In this document: piece by piece, positions 51,870 to 58,542 of the stretch
Position numbering within the stretch: the first letter of the stretch is position 1
Layout of the letters: each line of letters opens with the position of its first letter
IMG/VR virus record: IMGVR_UViG_3300025137_000027
Coordinates: 1 to 64,000 of that record
Length of the DNA stretch: 64,000 nt
Source: a virus
Reading direction: 5' to 3' (one strand)
Made by a program: the position numbers and the translations under genes
The notes under the pieces: model-generated
What the model saw: only the letters and a program-made list of their open reading frames with translations
The model's database searches: none
What the model was told of the DNA's origin: nothing

Positions 51870-51961
51870 CCACCCTGTGGAACTACATTGGGTCAAGCTG
51901 TAGTAGGCTCGTAGACATAAACTACTTCTATAGGATAGGAACATGTAGTTACCCACCCTGT
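51870..51961. repeat. Direct and inverted repeats in an empty intergenic region
   Basis: CCACCCTGT occurs at 51870-51878 and 51953-51961. Between them, GGAACTACAT (51879-51888) can pair with ATGTAGTT-A-CC (51943-51953), enclosing about 54 bases with further short stems. No reading frame with a start fills 51807-52056. This could be a structured RNA, a replication-related element or a regulatory site. Confidence 0.4.
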
Positions 51962-52056
51962 CTGCTGTGTGGTGCTATAATTAACCCTTAATACTGGCAC
52001 GAGCCAAATATACAAGAGTTGCATATAACTACCAAACAACATATAGAAACTTTATA

Positions 52057-52305
52057 TTAGCTGTGCATATTGGTGACAGCAGTGTCCCAATTCATACCTC
52101 TTTTAAATATCTCAACTGGTTCAGTTAAGGTGTAAGAGCGTTCATCCATGCGATTGGCATTGGCATAAGACTTAGCTTCTGCTTCAGCTGCCCAGGGTGT
52201 ATGGCTATAGAATGGTAGTCGTGAACCCTTATCTGTTTCGATAAGAACACACTTCCAAGTAGCCTTGCTAGACCACTTGCCGGATGTTTTAGCATTGGCT
52301 CCCAT
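52057..52305 (-). CDS. Unknown small protein (82 aa)
   Basis: Compact mixed alpha/beta sequence: TWKCVLIETDKGSRLPFYSHTPWAAEAEAKSYANANR, then TYTL-like strand and PVEIFKRG. No family is recognised. Its ATG abuts the stop of the preceding gene, so the two are coupled. It lies in the small-gene region typical of early host-takeover functions. Confidence 0.6.
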   Translation of the reverse strand: MGANAKTSGKWSSKATWKCVLIETDKGSRLPFYSHTPWAAEAEAKSYANANRMDERSYTLTEPVEIFKRGMNWDTAVTNMHS

Positions 52306-52574
52306 TACTTCCCCATCTTTTGTTCGTACAGACGATCAGCTGCATCCTCAAAAGCTTCTGCTTTATTCGTGATGACAAGATCAGAGTCTTCAAGATGGGT
52401 ACTGATACCCTCTCTGACACCACCTAAAGGTTCTAGCTTGTGCCTGATAAGAGCAACTGTATCAAGTTCGAGTGTCTCTTTATCTGGACACTCGCAGTCA
52501 TCGTATGTCACGCATACGGTTATGTATACCTCACCACTAAATTGAGGTAAGGTGTAATCTTCGTTAGGATTCAT
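52305..52574 (-). CDS. Unknown acidic protein (89 aa)
   Basis: Begins MNPNEDYTLPQFSG and contains VYITVCVTYDDCECPDKETLELDTVALIRHKL. A beta-strand pair followed by acidic helices is predicted. Its leader on the minus strand carries AGTAACCTTAAATTAAGTAAC before the ATG, closely resembling the leader of the 53183-53497 gene. Preceded by a terminator hairpin, so it likely has its own promoter. Confidence 0.6.
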   Translation of the reverse strand: MNPNEDYTLPQFSGEVYITVCVTYDDCECPDKETLELDTVALIRHKLEPLGGVREGISTHLEDSDLVITNKAEAFEDAADRLYEQKMGK

Positions 52575-52602
52575 GTTACTTAATTTAAGGTTACTAATTT
52601 AA

Positions 52603-52632
52603 GATAAAGGGACTGGCTTTTACACCAGCCCC
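52603..52632 (-). terminator. Terminator-like hairpin after the 52644 gene
   Basis: On the minus strand GGGGCTGG pairs with CCAGTCCC (8 bp with one G-U) around an 8-base loop, followed by TTTATC. It lies 12 bases after the stop of the membrane-protein gene and before the leader of the next gene. Confidence 0.65.
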
Positions 52633-52643
52633 TTCATCACCCC

Positions 52644-53015
52644 TTATTCATGGTAAGCCTTACCTAGAATAGTGCGGTAATAATGACGCTCGGATTCAAC
52701 TCGAGTACTTCTCCTGACATAGGAAAGAATACTGGAAGAAATAAGAGCGCCATATAAAGAGAACTTAATCATAAACCATAGTATAGAGCTATCAGTTTGG
52801 ATGTCTAGATACATAGAGAGTAACATACATCCAAAGGTTAGCCCATATGCTACGCGTTCGCTGATTTCTGCATCATCTAATAACTTGCAGAGCTTGAGTA
52901 CTTGTACTCTGTGGTCGTCTGCCTGTTTGGGAGTCATGCCATCGAGTGGGTCAGGCAGCTGACTCCAGTTTAGTTTATTCAATGGGATGCTACGCTTATT
53001 GATTGACTTACTCAT
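52644..53015 (-). CDS. Two-TM inner-membrane protein (123 aa)
   Basis: The ATG at 53015 overlaps the stop of the lipoprotein gene (ATGA), which fixes this start over an upstream TTG. Two hydrophobic segments (about residues 60-77, VAYGLTFGCMLLSMYLDI, and 82-105, LWFMIKFSLYGALISSSILS) indicate a membrane hairpin with both ends cytoplasmic. Coupled translation with an outer- or inner-membrane lipoprotein suggests that they form an envelope complex, possibly for superinfection exclusion. Function is not recognised. Confidence 0.6.
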   Translation of the reverse strand: MSKSINKRSIPLNKLNWSQLPDPLDGMTPKQADDHRVQVLKLCKLLDDAEISERVAYGLTFGCMLLSMYLDIQTDSSILWFMIKFSLYGALISSSILSYVRRSTRVESERHYYRTILGKAYHE

Positions 53016-53164
53016 GGTGCAGGTGTTTGATATGCAGGACAAGAATTGTAGGATCGGGAACTACCACTAACATGAGAGGTAGAAGAACAAGAGGTTAAGA
53101 ATGCCACAGTAAAGAGTACTGCAAGACATATCCAAAGAAGTCTAGTTTTATGAAGGGTATTCAT
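53012..53164 (-). CDS. Small phage lipoprotein (50 aa)
   Basis: ATG at 53164-53162, TGA at 53014-53012. The product MNTLHKTRLLWICLAVLFTV continues AFLTSCSSTS: a signal peptide with lipobox LTSC (C26). The mature part is about 25 residues, Ser/Tyr/Pro-rich. A peptide this short on a lipid anchor resembles receptor-blocking or spanin-type phage lipoproteins. It is preceded by the 13-base leader shared with the 39323 gene and by the stop of the 53183 gene. Confidence 0.7.
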   Translation of the reverse strand: MNTLHKTRLLWICLAVLFTVAFLTSCSSTSHVSGSSRSYNSCPAYQTPAP

Positions 53165-53168
53165 GGCT

Positions 53169-53181
53169 TATAGAATAAAGG
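53169..53181 (-). promoter_or_regulatory. Shared 13-base leader element, copy 2
   Basis: CCTTTATTCTATA (minus strand) lies four bases before the ATG at 53164, identical in sequence and spacing to the element at 39328-39340. The bases just upstream (TTTTAACC) extend it to the AACCCTT-type leader. Confidence 0.5.
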
Positions 53182-53182
53182 G

Positions 53183-53497
53183 TTAAAAGATAGGACAGTC
53201 TGCAACAGATATAGGCTGTGAATTAGGCTGAGGTTTCCATGCCTTGTAGTCATTGATGAGCTTATAGACACATGCTTTATGAATTACATAAGCATCCATG
53301 TTCTCGATAGTATCGCACCTGGTCATGCCTTCTTTAATATCTGAAAGCATCTTGATGCGCGTTACAAGTCGTTGGCGTTCTACTTGTGAGCTAGTAAGGT
53401 TAGCTGAGAAGTCAGCTTCTCTCATGAACGTTTCACGTTCTTCGAGCTGCACACTGTAGTCATTGATAAGGTCTTGGGTGTAATTAGGAGTCCACAT
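53183..53497 (-). CDS. Unknown helical protein (104 aa)
   Basis: Charged helical sequence: LINDYSVQLEERETFMREADFS and QRLVTRIKMLSDIKEGMTRCDTI. It resembles a small coiled-coil protein; no family is recognised. Its leader (minus strand TTAGTAACCTTTTAAACCTAG then TAACATG) closely matches that of the 52305-52574 gene. Confidence 0.55.
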   Translation of the reverse strand: MWTPNYTQDLINDYSVQLEERETFMREADFSANLTSSQVERQRLVTRIKMLSDIKEGMTRCDTIENMDAYVIHKACVYKLINDYKAWKPQPNSQPISVADCPIF

Positions 53498-53566
53498 GTT
53501 ACTAGGTTTAAAAGGTTACTAAGAATCGGATTTGTCTCTACCACGTATAGAGAGAGACATAAATAC

Positions 53567-53848
53567 TTACCACTCTGTAGTAGAGCAGTAAGCACTAAAC
53601 AATGGTAGTATAGGTGAAGGTGTCTCATCTAGATAGAAGGTGTCTCTAACTGCTGAGCATTCGTTCTCTACAACTATCCAGTTAACAGTACATGAGTAGT
53701 AGAAGCCATAGATCTTCCCACATACACATTCGTCTGTTACGTTAGTAAGAGGTATGGTAGGTTCAATGACTTCTTTAGTGCATGCAGTTAAGGATGCTGT
53801 TAGGATGATAAGGATACAAATAAGACTATGATGAATGGAGTTATTCAT
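53567..53848 (-). CDS. Cys-containing phage lipoprotein (93 aa)
   Basis: A signal peptide with lipobox LTAC (residues 20-23; C23 lipidated) is followed by a mature domain with five further cysteines (CVCGKIYGFYYSC..., then NECSAV and YCSTTEW). Exported, probably disulfide-bonded, membrane-anchored. With the 50-residue lipoprotein nearby, it is the second envelope lipoprotein in this small-gene region. T5 Llp-style receptor blocking is a possible analogy, not a homology claim. Confidence 0.7.
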   Translation of the reverse strand: MNNSIHHSLICILIILTASLTACTKEVIEPTIPLTNVTDECVCGKIYGFYYSCTVNWIVVENECSAVRDTFYLDETPSPILPLFSAYCSTTEW

Positions 53849-54002
53849 AGTGCAAGGATTAGAAGGTTATAGCGATAAAGACTATAGTCTGTAGTACAGA
53901 TGATGTAGCAAGGCCTAAACAAAGGGTAAATAGCTATGCACACGTCCTGGTAGGCACATGCACATAGCTGTAAGTGTCGTCGTTCTGATGATAGTGTACA
54001 CT
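53849..54002. other. Gene-free spacer with an inverted repeat
   Basis: No credible reading frame was found on either strand. AGCTATG (about 53931-53937) and CATAGCT (about 53962-53968) can pair around a 24-base interior that includes GCACA/GGCACATGC repeats. The spacer separates the leader of the lipoprotein gene from a UUCG hairpin. It probably holds the minus-strand promoter for the lipoprotein gene. Confidence 0.4.
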
Positions 54003-54019
54003 AAAGGCACCGAAGTGCC
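54003..54019 (-). terminator. UUCG-loop hairpin after the 54027 gene
   Basis: On the minus strand GGCAC-TTCG-GTGCC forms a very stable UUCG tetraloop hairpin followed by TTTAG, eight bases after the gene stop. The short U-run makes it a weak terminator or an RNA 3'-end stabiliser. Confidence 0.55.
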
Positions 54020-54026
54020 CCGTACG

Positions 54027-54344
54027 TTAGTCACGTACTATACCATACCACTGCTTACCTTCTTCAGTAAGCCATGGTTCGTTGGTCTCTCGGTCTGTGT
54101 AAGGCACGAGCTTCACACCTTCGAGGGCCACAGCTTCCTTGCTGCAGAACTCTGGGTACGAACCACCGCCTTCACGGCACTCAACCCAAGTGCTTGTTAC
54201 TTGCTCGGTTAGCCCGAAGTGGGCAGCCCTAAGAGCATCTACAAACACCAGGTGTGTGCCGTTCAACGTAGTATCATCGAACGACTGAAGAACCAAGTTA
54301 CCAGTTTCGGTACGGTTCATAGGGAATAAGGTTAGCTTATCCAT
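54027..54344 (-). CDS. Unknown protein, outermost leftward gene (105 aa)
   Basis: The product starts MDKLTLFPMNRTETGNLVLQ, has a strand/helix mix with DTTLNGTHLVFVDALRAAHFGL and ends with a Trp-containing segment (EPWLTEEGKQWYGIV). No family is recognised. It is transcribed away from the capsid block and starts 147 bases from the first rightward gene, across a shared divergent control region. Confidence 0.6.
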   Translation of the reverse strand: MDKLTLFPMNRTETGNLVLQSFDDTTLNGTHLVFVDALRAAHFGLTEQVTSTWVECREGGGSYPEFCSKEAVALEGVKLVPYTDRETNEPWLTEEGKQWYGIVRD

Positions 54345-54479
54345 GAGTTTGGGGTTTATGTTTGTGTAGAGCAGGATTACTCTGGCACGGAGCCGAAGGG
54401 TAGTTGTATTGGGGGGTGTTAAGTTGGACCGAGCGGGAGGGGAGTAGTAATGGGGGTGGTGCTCATAAGCATATTTCCG

Positions 54480-54487
54480 TAACTTTG
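54480..54487 (+). promoter_or_regulatory. Bacteroidota -7 promoter box TAACTTTG
   Basis: TAACTTTG matches the TAnnTTTG consensus of Bacteroidota primary-sigma promoters. It ends five bases before the ATG at 54492, so the transcript would start at or next to the start codon (leaderless). No good -33 TTTG box is seen at the usual distance. The region 54345-54491 otherwise holds G-rich sequence only. Confidence 0.55.
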
Positions 54488-54491
54488 AGAT

Positions 54492-54674
54492 ATGTCAGAA
54501 TTTTATCCGGTAAATATTCAGCTGGTAGAACCCTACATTTTTACTTTCTATGAGCAGGGTGGGGGTGACTTAGTAGTCATTACAACGACCGGGGGTTTGT
54601 ATATTACTAGTGACTTAGTGGGGGAGGGTACTGACACAGTCGCATTGGACTTACTCGAACAGAACATTAATTAA
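54492..54674 (+). CDS. Small protein (60 aa), first gene of rightward block
   Basis: Beta-rich short product: NIQLVEPYIFTFYEQGGGDLV then TTTGGLYITSD and an acidic end. No family is recognised. It follows a near-leaderless host-type promoter, so it is a candidate early gene. Six bases separate it from the next gene. Confidence 0.6.
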   Translation: MSEFYPVNIQLVEPYIFTFYEQGGGDLVVITTTGGLYITSDLVGEGTDTVALDLLEQNIN

Positions 54675-54680
54675 ATTATT

Positions 54681-54959
54681 ATGGAAGGCAAGTACTACAC
54701 AGATAGTAAGACACGTAAGGTTATTGATTCCTTACTTAAGATGAATGCTGCTATACAAGCGAACATTGGCACTAATAGCGCAGTGGATATTAAGTCGCCG
54801 GGGGCTGCAGAACAGTTATGGCATCAGTGGTTAGTTGAGATTAAACAGCTTGATCCGTTGTTTTATAAGTCTATTTCTACCGCAGAGGAGAAAGAGATGG
54901 TGGCTAAGAAAATCTATAGTAAGCGTAGGTTTAGGGAACAGCAAGCTGGTTCTGTATAA
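54681..54959 (+). CDS. Unknown helical protein (92 aa)
   Basis: Helical, mixed-charge sequence: TRKVIDSLLKMNAAIQANIG, AEQLWHQWLVEIKQLDPLF and a basic C-terminus (KKIYSKRRFREQQ). Could be a small DNA-binding or assembly factor; no family recognised. Co-directional with the capsid block. Confidence 0.6.
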   Translation: MEGKYYTDSKTRKVIDSLLKMNAAIQANIGTNSAVDIKSPGAAEQLWHQWLVEIKQLDPLFYKSISTAEEKEMVAKKIYSKRRFREQQAGSV

Positions 54960-54989
54960 TTTTCTTATATTTCGGGCAAATATTATGTG

Positions 54990-55295
54990 ATGGAAATTGT
55001 CAAGCCCGGGATAGAGTATCGGCTGCACAACTTCAAGTCAGAAACAGAGTATCAAACAGTACGCTTCACCGAGAAGACACCTACTGGATTTGTACCAGGA
55101 ACGACTAATGAAGAAGTGGTGTCGATGTTTATTGATCGCCTGTATGCACTGCAGGCTAAAAACTTTTCTGTAGAAAATCAGTGTTGTATTATCTTACTTA
55201 AACAAGTTAGAGTGCTTCTAAAGAAGCGTTTAAATCGTAAGATCGACAGAGTAAACAAATACCAAGAGAATGCAGCTGGAGATCAAGACAAGTAA
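54990..55295 (+). CDS. Acb2/Tad1-type hairpin protein, putative anti-CBASS/anti-Thoeris sponge (101 aa)
   Basis: The order of conserved elements is an N-terminal strand region (IEYRLHNFKSETEYQTVRFTE), then GTTNEEVVSMFIDRLYALQ, and a second helix SVENQCCIILLKQVRVLLKKR with NRKIDRVN after it. This 'TTNEEV-x-M-x-IDRL...EN-x-x-x-I...L-x-x-R' pattern matches the small proteins from Bacteroidota phages grouped with Acb2/Tad1, which sequester cyclic-nucleotide messengers of CBASS and Thoeris defence. ATG 54990 is chosen over the GTG one codon earlier. It overlaps the winged-helix gene by 26 bases. Ligand binding is untested; key residues cannot be verified by eye. Confidence 0.55.
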   Translation: MEIVKPGIEYRLHNFKSETEYQTVRFTEKTPTGFVPGTTNEEVVSMFIDRLYALQAKNFSVENQCCIILLKQVRVLLKKRLNRKIDRVNKYQENAAGDQDK

Positions 55296-55623
55296 AAAAA
55301 GTTTTATTCGCCACTACTTAGAACTTTTAAATGGTATCTTGAAGCTGACTCCCCGTGAGCTAGATTCACTGCTACTCTTTTTAGAATTCGACCCAGAAGT
55401 AGCGTGTAGCATGCAGGCAAGAAAGTTTGTTGCAGAGGCAATGAACTTTAAAAGCGTTAGTGTATTAAACAACTACGTAAAGAGCCTTAAGGACAAGAAA
55501 GTCATTCACAAGGATGACCACGGGGTGTATCGGTATAATGACATTGTTAAACCGCATGGAAACCTTGAATCACTTACCTTCAAATTCGTCGTCACCGAAA
55601 CCTCTATTTCGCCTAGAATATGA
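55270..55623 (+). CDS. Winged-helix DNA-binding protein (117 aa)
   Basis: Residues about 25-95 read as a winged helix: LKLTPRELDSLLLFLEF, RKFVAEAMNFKSVSVLNNYVKSLKDKKVIHKDD, then GVYRYND as the wing strand. The helix-turn-helix (FVAEAMNFKSVSVLNNYVKSL) resembles MarR/replication-initiator type domains. Probably a transcription regulator or replication protein of the rightward block. Start overlaps the preceding gene. Confidence 0.65.
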   Translation: MQLEIKTSKKSFIRHYLELLNGILKLTPRELDSLLLFLEFDPEVACSMQARKFVAEAMNFKSVSVLNNYVKSLKDKKVIHKDDHGVYRYNDIVKPHGNLESLTFKFVVTETSISPRI

Positions 55624-55624
55624 G

Positions 55625-55765
55625 ATGGATTCGCTTGACGTATTGTTTGCGTTTGAACTGTCTATGGCTACAGAGCTTGAAGACCAGCAGGTGTTGTACG
55701 ATACGGCAGTATCTGTTGGGCTGCACACCTACGTTTTAACTTACATAATCTATGCCGCGACCTAA
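55625..55765 (+). CDS. Small hydrophobic/acidic protein (46 aa)
   Basis: ATG 55625 follows the TGA of the winged-helix gene by one base, and the frame ends at 55765, overlapping the IHF-like gene by 14 bases. The product starts MDSLDVLFAFELSMATELED and ends with HTYVLTYIIYAAT, a possible single membrane helix or amphipathic segment. No family is recognised; tight packing supports it being real. Confidence 0.5.
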   Translation: MDSLDVLFAFELSMATELEDQQVLYDTAVSVGLHTYVLTYIIYAAT

Positions 55766-55985
55766 TAAACTGATGGAAGAACTTATCCTGGAGATACTTC
55801 AGGAAGACGGGGGGACTTATGAGGAGGTGTCGGAAGTAGTTATGAGTCAGTTTACTTTTTTGCGCAAGCACATGGAGCACGGAGCATTTAGTACAGTGCG
55901 CTTACCCTACCTGGGCAAGTTTTATGTTAAACCCGGTCGGCTATACAGATTAAACAATGCGATTATTCAGGGAAGAAAGTTTTAA
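55752..55985 (+). CDS. IHF/HU-like DNA-bending protein (77 aa)
   Basis: The central segment GAFSTVRLPYLGKFYVKPGRLYRLNN matches the beta-arm base and core of HU/IHF-family proteins, with a preceding helix (YEEVSEVVMSQFTFLRKHMEHG). Short IHF-like proteins coded next to terminase are typical of crAss-like phages. Likely role: bending DNA during replication or packaging. Overlaps its neighbours on both sides. Confidence 0.6.
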   Translation: MPRPNKLMEELILEILQEDGGTYEEVSEVVMSQFTFLRKHMEHGAFSTVRLPYLGKFYVKPGRLYRLNNAIIQGRKF

Positions 55986-56520
55986 AGTAGTAGTAGATAC
56001 AGAGCTGAAGTTAATCCCAGAGTTTAAGGCTCTAATTACCCGGGACCGCAGTGCCGATAAAAAGCAAGCGGTTAAAGAGTTGAGTTTTATCTACTTTTTC
56101 CACGACCACAAATCGCCTTATTTTATCTACCCTGAAGATGAACGCCGCTTGCGTGTGTGTAAAGATTCTGGGCTAGGCGAGGCCTTTACTCCTGATGATA
56201 AAGTTAAAGCGGCTGTTAAAAAATACCTTGAGTTGTCTAAGACTCCGACTATTCAGTCTCTTACATCTATACGCGAGGGTCTGCTTACTAGTAGTAGGCT
56301 TATTGATACATTGCGCGAGCGTATTGAGTCTGCTCTTGCTGATCCTTTGTTGGAAGACATTGACCCTGTTGTGCGATCCGTTACCCGCATGCTCGAGATT
56401 TCTGAGAAGCTGCCAAAGGCGATTGAGAATATTACATCGCTAGAAGAGAAGGTAAAGAAAGAGGAGTCTAATGATGTGCGCATCAAGGGAGGAGGTAAAA
56501 AAGGAATGTTTGAAGACTAA
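55957..56520 (+). CDS. Conserved protein before TerL, candidate small-terminase role (187 aa)
   Basis: Helical protein with FFHDHKSPYFIYPEDERRLRVC at about 45-70, then a long helical/coiled-coil second half (SLTSIREGLLTSSRLIDTLRERIESALADPLL, SEKLPKAIENITSLEEKVKKEE). It overlaps the IHF-like gene by 29 bases and its TAA overlaps the terminase ATG. The F-x-H-D-x-K-S-PY-x-x-YP pattern is familiar from the gene just before TerL in related phages. A TerS or packaging-accessory role is inferred from position only. Confidence 0.55.
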   Translation: MRLFREESFKVVVDTELKLIPEFKALITRDRSADKKQAVKELSFIYFFHDHKSPYFIYPEDERRLRVCKDSGLGEAFTPDDKVKAAVKKYLELSKTPTIQSLTSIREGLLTSSRLIDTLRERIESALADPLLEDIDPVVRSVTRMLEISEKLPKAIENITSLEEKVKKEESNDVRIKGGGKKGMFED

Positions 56521-58529
56521 TGTTAGTTAATACAAGAGAATTTAGTAGGAGTGGGCAACACTTCTTAGAACACGGGTTCTACTGTGCTGACCCGCCAGGC
56601 AGTGCTGCGTACTTTGAGTACTGGGCTGAAGAACTGCGTCGGTGCAAGGTGGGCTATCAAGTGGGAGGGACGGCTATTACCGGGCATCACTACTTCTATC
56701 TAAACTACGTACAGATAAAACTGACCGATAAGGGAAATAAAAAGATAGTTTCTTTTCCAAACTTTTGGGACGGAGACTACGAGTACTTCTGGTTGCAGGA
56801 CATTGCACGTAATGGAACTACCGTTGAGAAATATCAAAAGCTAGGCCTATCTTCAGTTGTTGCTCCTGAGCACATGGATGGGAGTCGGCACATGATTGTA
56901 GGTAAAGCGCGTCGTAAGGGATTCTCGTACAAAAACGCTGCTTTAGTAACCAATACCTTTAACACCGAACGCAATAGCTATACTTTGCTTTGTGCCTTTG
57001 ACAAAAAATACCTTTACCCTAAAGGCATTATGGCAATGGTTACAGACAACATGAACTTTCTAAATGAACACACGGGATGGGCAAAGCGCAGGCAGGTAGT
57101 CGATAAACAGAATCACCGCAGGGGCAGCTACTTAGAGTACATGTCGGGACAACAGGTGGAGAAGGGCTACAAGTCTGAGGTAGAGGCGATTACATTTAAA
57201 GATAACCCAGACGCTGCTCGTGGTAAGGATGCTAGTATCGTTATCTTCGAGGAGTGCGGGGCATTTGATAATCTCAAAGCATCTTACCTCGCTACTAAAC
57301 CAACCGTAGAAGACGGCGGTGTTACAACAGGGCAGATGATTTTGTTTGGCACAGGCGGAGACATGGCAGGAGGCACGATTGATTTCGAGAGTATGTTCTA
57401 TAATCCAGAAGCCTACAATCTTTTACCTATTACAAACACTTGGGACGAAGGCACGGACCACTCTAACTGTGGGTTTTTCTTTCCTTCTTTCATTAACAAG
57501 ATTGGGCATATGGATTTCTCTGGCAACAGCGATGTAGCTGGGGCAAGACAGTCGGAAGAAGCAAAGAGAGAGCAAATTAAACGAGATGCTAAAGATGCGG
57601 GTGTACTAGATAAGCATATTACAGAGTACCCATTTACGCCTAAGGAAGCATTCTTGCAGCATACAAGTAATATTTTTCCTACCGCTACCCTTATGGAATG
57701 GAGAAACGAACTTATGCGCAGTGGCATGTTTAAATCTCTAGCAGTAGCGGGGCATTTAGTGCAAACCCAGTCTGGTATAAAACTTAAACCAGACGACCGG
57801 TTGCGCCCTGTATTAAAATTTCCTACACAACGCGGGGACGATACAACAGGATGCGTTGTAATGTACCAGTCTCCGTACAAAGAAAATGGTGAGGTTCCTG
57901 GAGATCTGTACATTATCGCGCATGACCCTTATGCGCAGGACGGTAAAGGGCAATCTTTGGGGGCTGCGTATGTCTTGAAACGTGTAAATCCTTACAGCCA
58001 ACCCGACGATATGATTGTTGCAAGTTATATAGGCAGACCAGATACGCAGGATGAATACAACAATACCCTATTTTTGCTGTCAAAGTATTATAATGCTCGT
58101 ATAGGATTTGAGAATGACCGAGGTGAAATTATTCCTTTTGCTAAACGTCACAAAATGATGCAGCAGCTTTTACCAGAGGTAGAAATCTTTGATAAAACGG
58201 ACAATGTGCGCATACGCAAGCTAGGCCGTAGTTACGGCATGAGCATGGGTAGTAAAGAACGTAAAGGGCAAGCAGAAATCTATCTAAGAGACTGGTTAAA
58301 AACTCCTCGGGGTCGCAACGAGTCTGGAGAGATAAAGCTTAATCTACACCAAATATACGATATTGCGTTGATAGATGAGTTAGTAAAGTACAATCGTCGT
58401 GGCAACTTTGACAGAGTTTCCGCGCTGATGGTAGGCATGTTTCATTTAAAGGACCTGCATTCTAGAGAAGTCCAGGTGGTAGAGCAGTCAAGTAATGACA
58501 CTTTTTTTGACCGAGACTTCTTTTCATAA
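56520..58529 (+). CDS. Terminase large subunit (669 aa)
   Basis: ATPase half: a deviant Walker A at IVGKARRKGFSYKNA (about residues 122-136), Walker B IVIFEECGAF (about 240-249) with the catalytic Glu pair. The nuclease half has DLYIIAHDPYAQDG (about 462-475) with a metal-binding Asp and IGFENDRGEIIPF (about 523-535). The N-terminal HHYFYLNYVQI segment matches crAss-like TerL. It packages DNA into the prohead through the portal, which is coded next. Full length; no intron or inteins seen. Confidence 0.88.
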   Translation: MLVNTREFSRSGQHFLEHGFYCADPPGSAAYFEYWAEELRRCKVGYQVGGTAITGHHYFYLNYVQIKLTDKGNKKIVSFPNFWDGDYEYFWLQDIARNGTTVEKYQKLGLSSVVAPEHMDGSRHMIVGKARRKGFSYKNAALVTNTFNTERNSYTLLCAFDKKYLYPKGIMAMVTDNMNFLNEHTGWAKRRQVVDKQNHRRGSYLEYMSGQQVEKGYKSEVEAITFKDNPDAARGKDASIVIFEECGAFDNLKASYLATKPTVEDGGVTTGQMILFGTGGDMAGGTIDFESMFYNPEAYNLLPITNTWDEGTDHSNCGFFFPSFINKIGHMDFSGNSDVAGARQSEEAKREQIKRDAKDAGVLDKHITEYPFTPKEAFLQHTSNIFPTATLMEWRNELMRSGMFKSLAVAGHLVQTQSGIKLKPDDRLRPVLKFPTQRGDDTTGCVVMYQSPYKENGEVPGDLYIIAHDPYAQDGKGQSLGAAYVLKRVNPYSQPDDMIVASYIGRPDTQDEYNNTLFLLSKYYNARIGFENDRGEIIPFAKRHKMMQQLLPEVEIFDKTDNVRIRKLGRSYGMSMGSKERKGQAEIYLRDWLKTPRGRNESGEIKLNLHQIYDIALIDELVKYNRRGNFDRVSALMVGMFHLKDLHSREVQVVEQSSNDTFFDRDFFS

Positions 58530-58542
58530 ATCGATATCTGAT
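58527..58542 (+). promoter_or_regulatory. TAWATCGAWATCTGAT element, copy 2
   Basis: TAAATCGATATCTGAT overlaps the terminase stop (TAA) and the first two bases of the portal ATG. It differs at two of 16 positions from the element before the basic protein gene at 51333-51348. Confidence 0.4.

Noticed and set aside
54345-54491. Search for a gene in the divergent control region
   Set aside because: G-rich spacer without a credible frame on either strand; only the TAACTTTG promoter box is supported.
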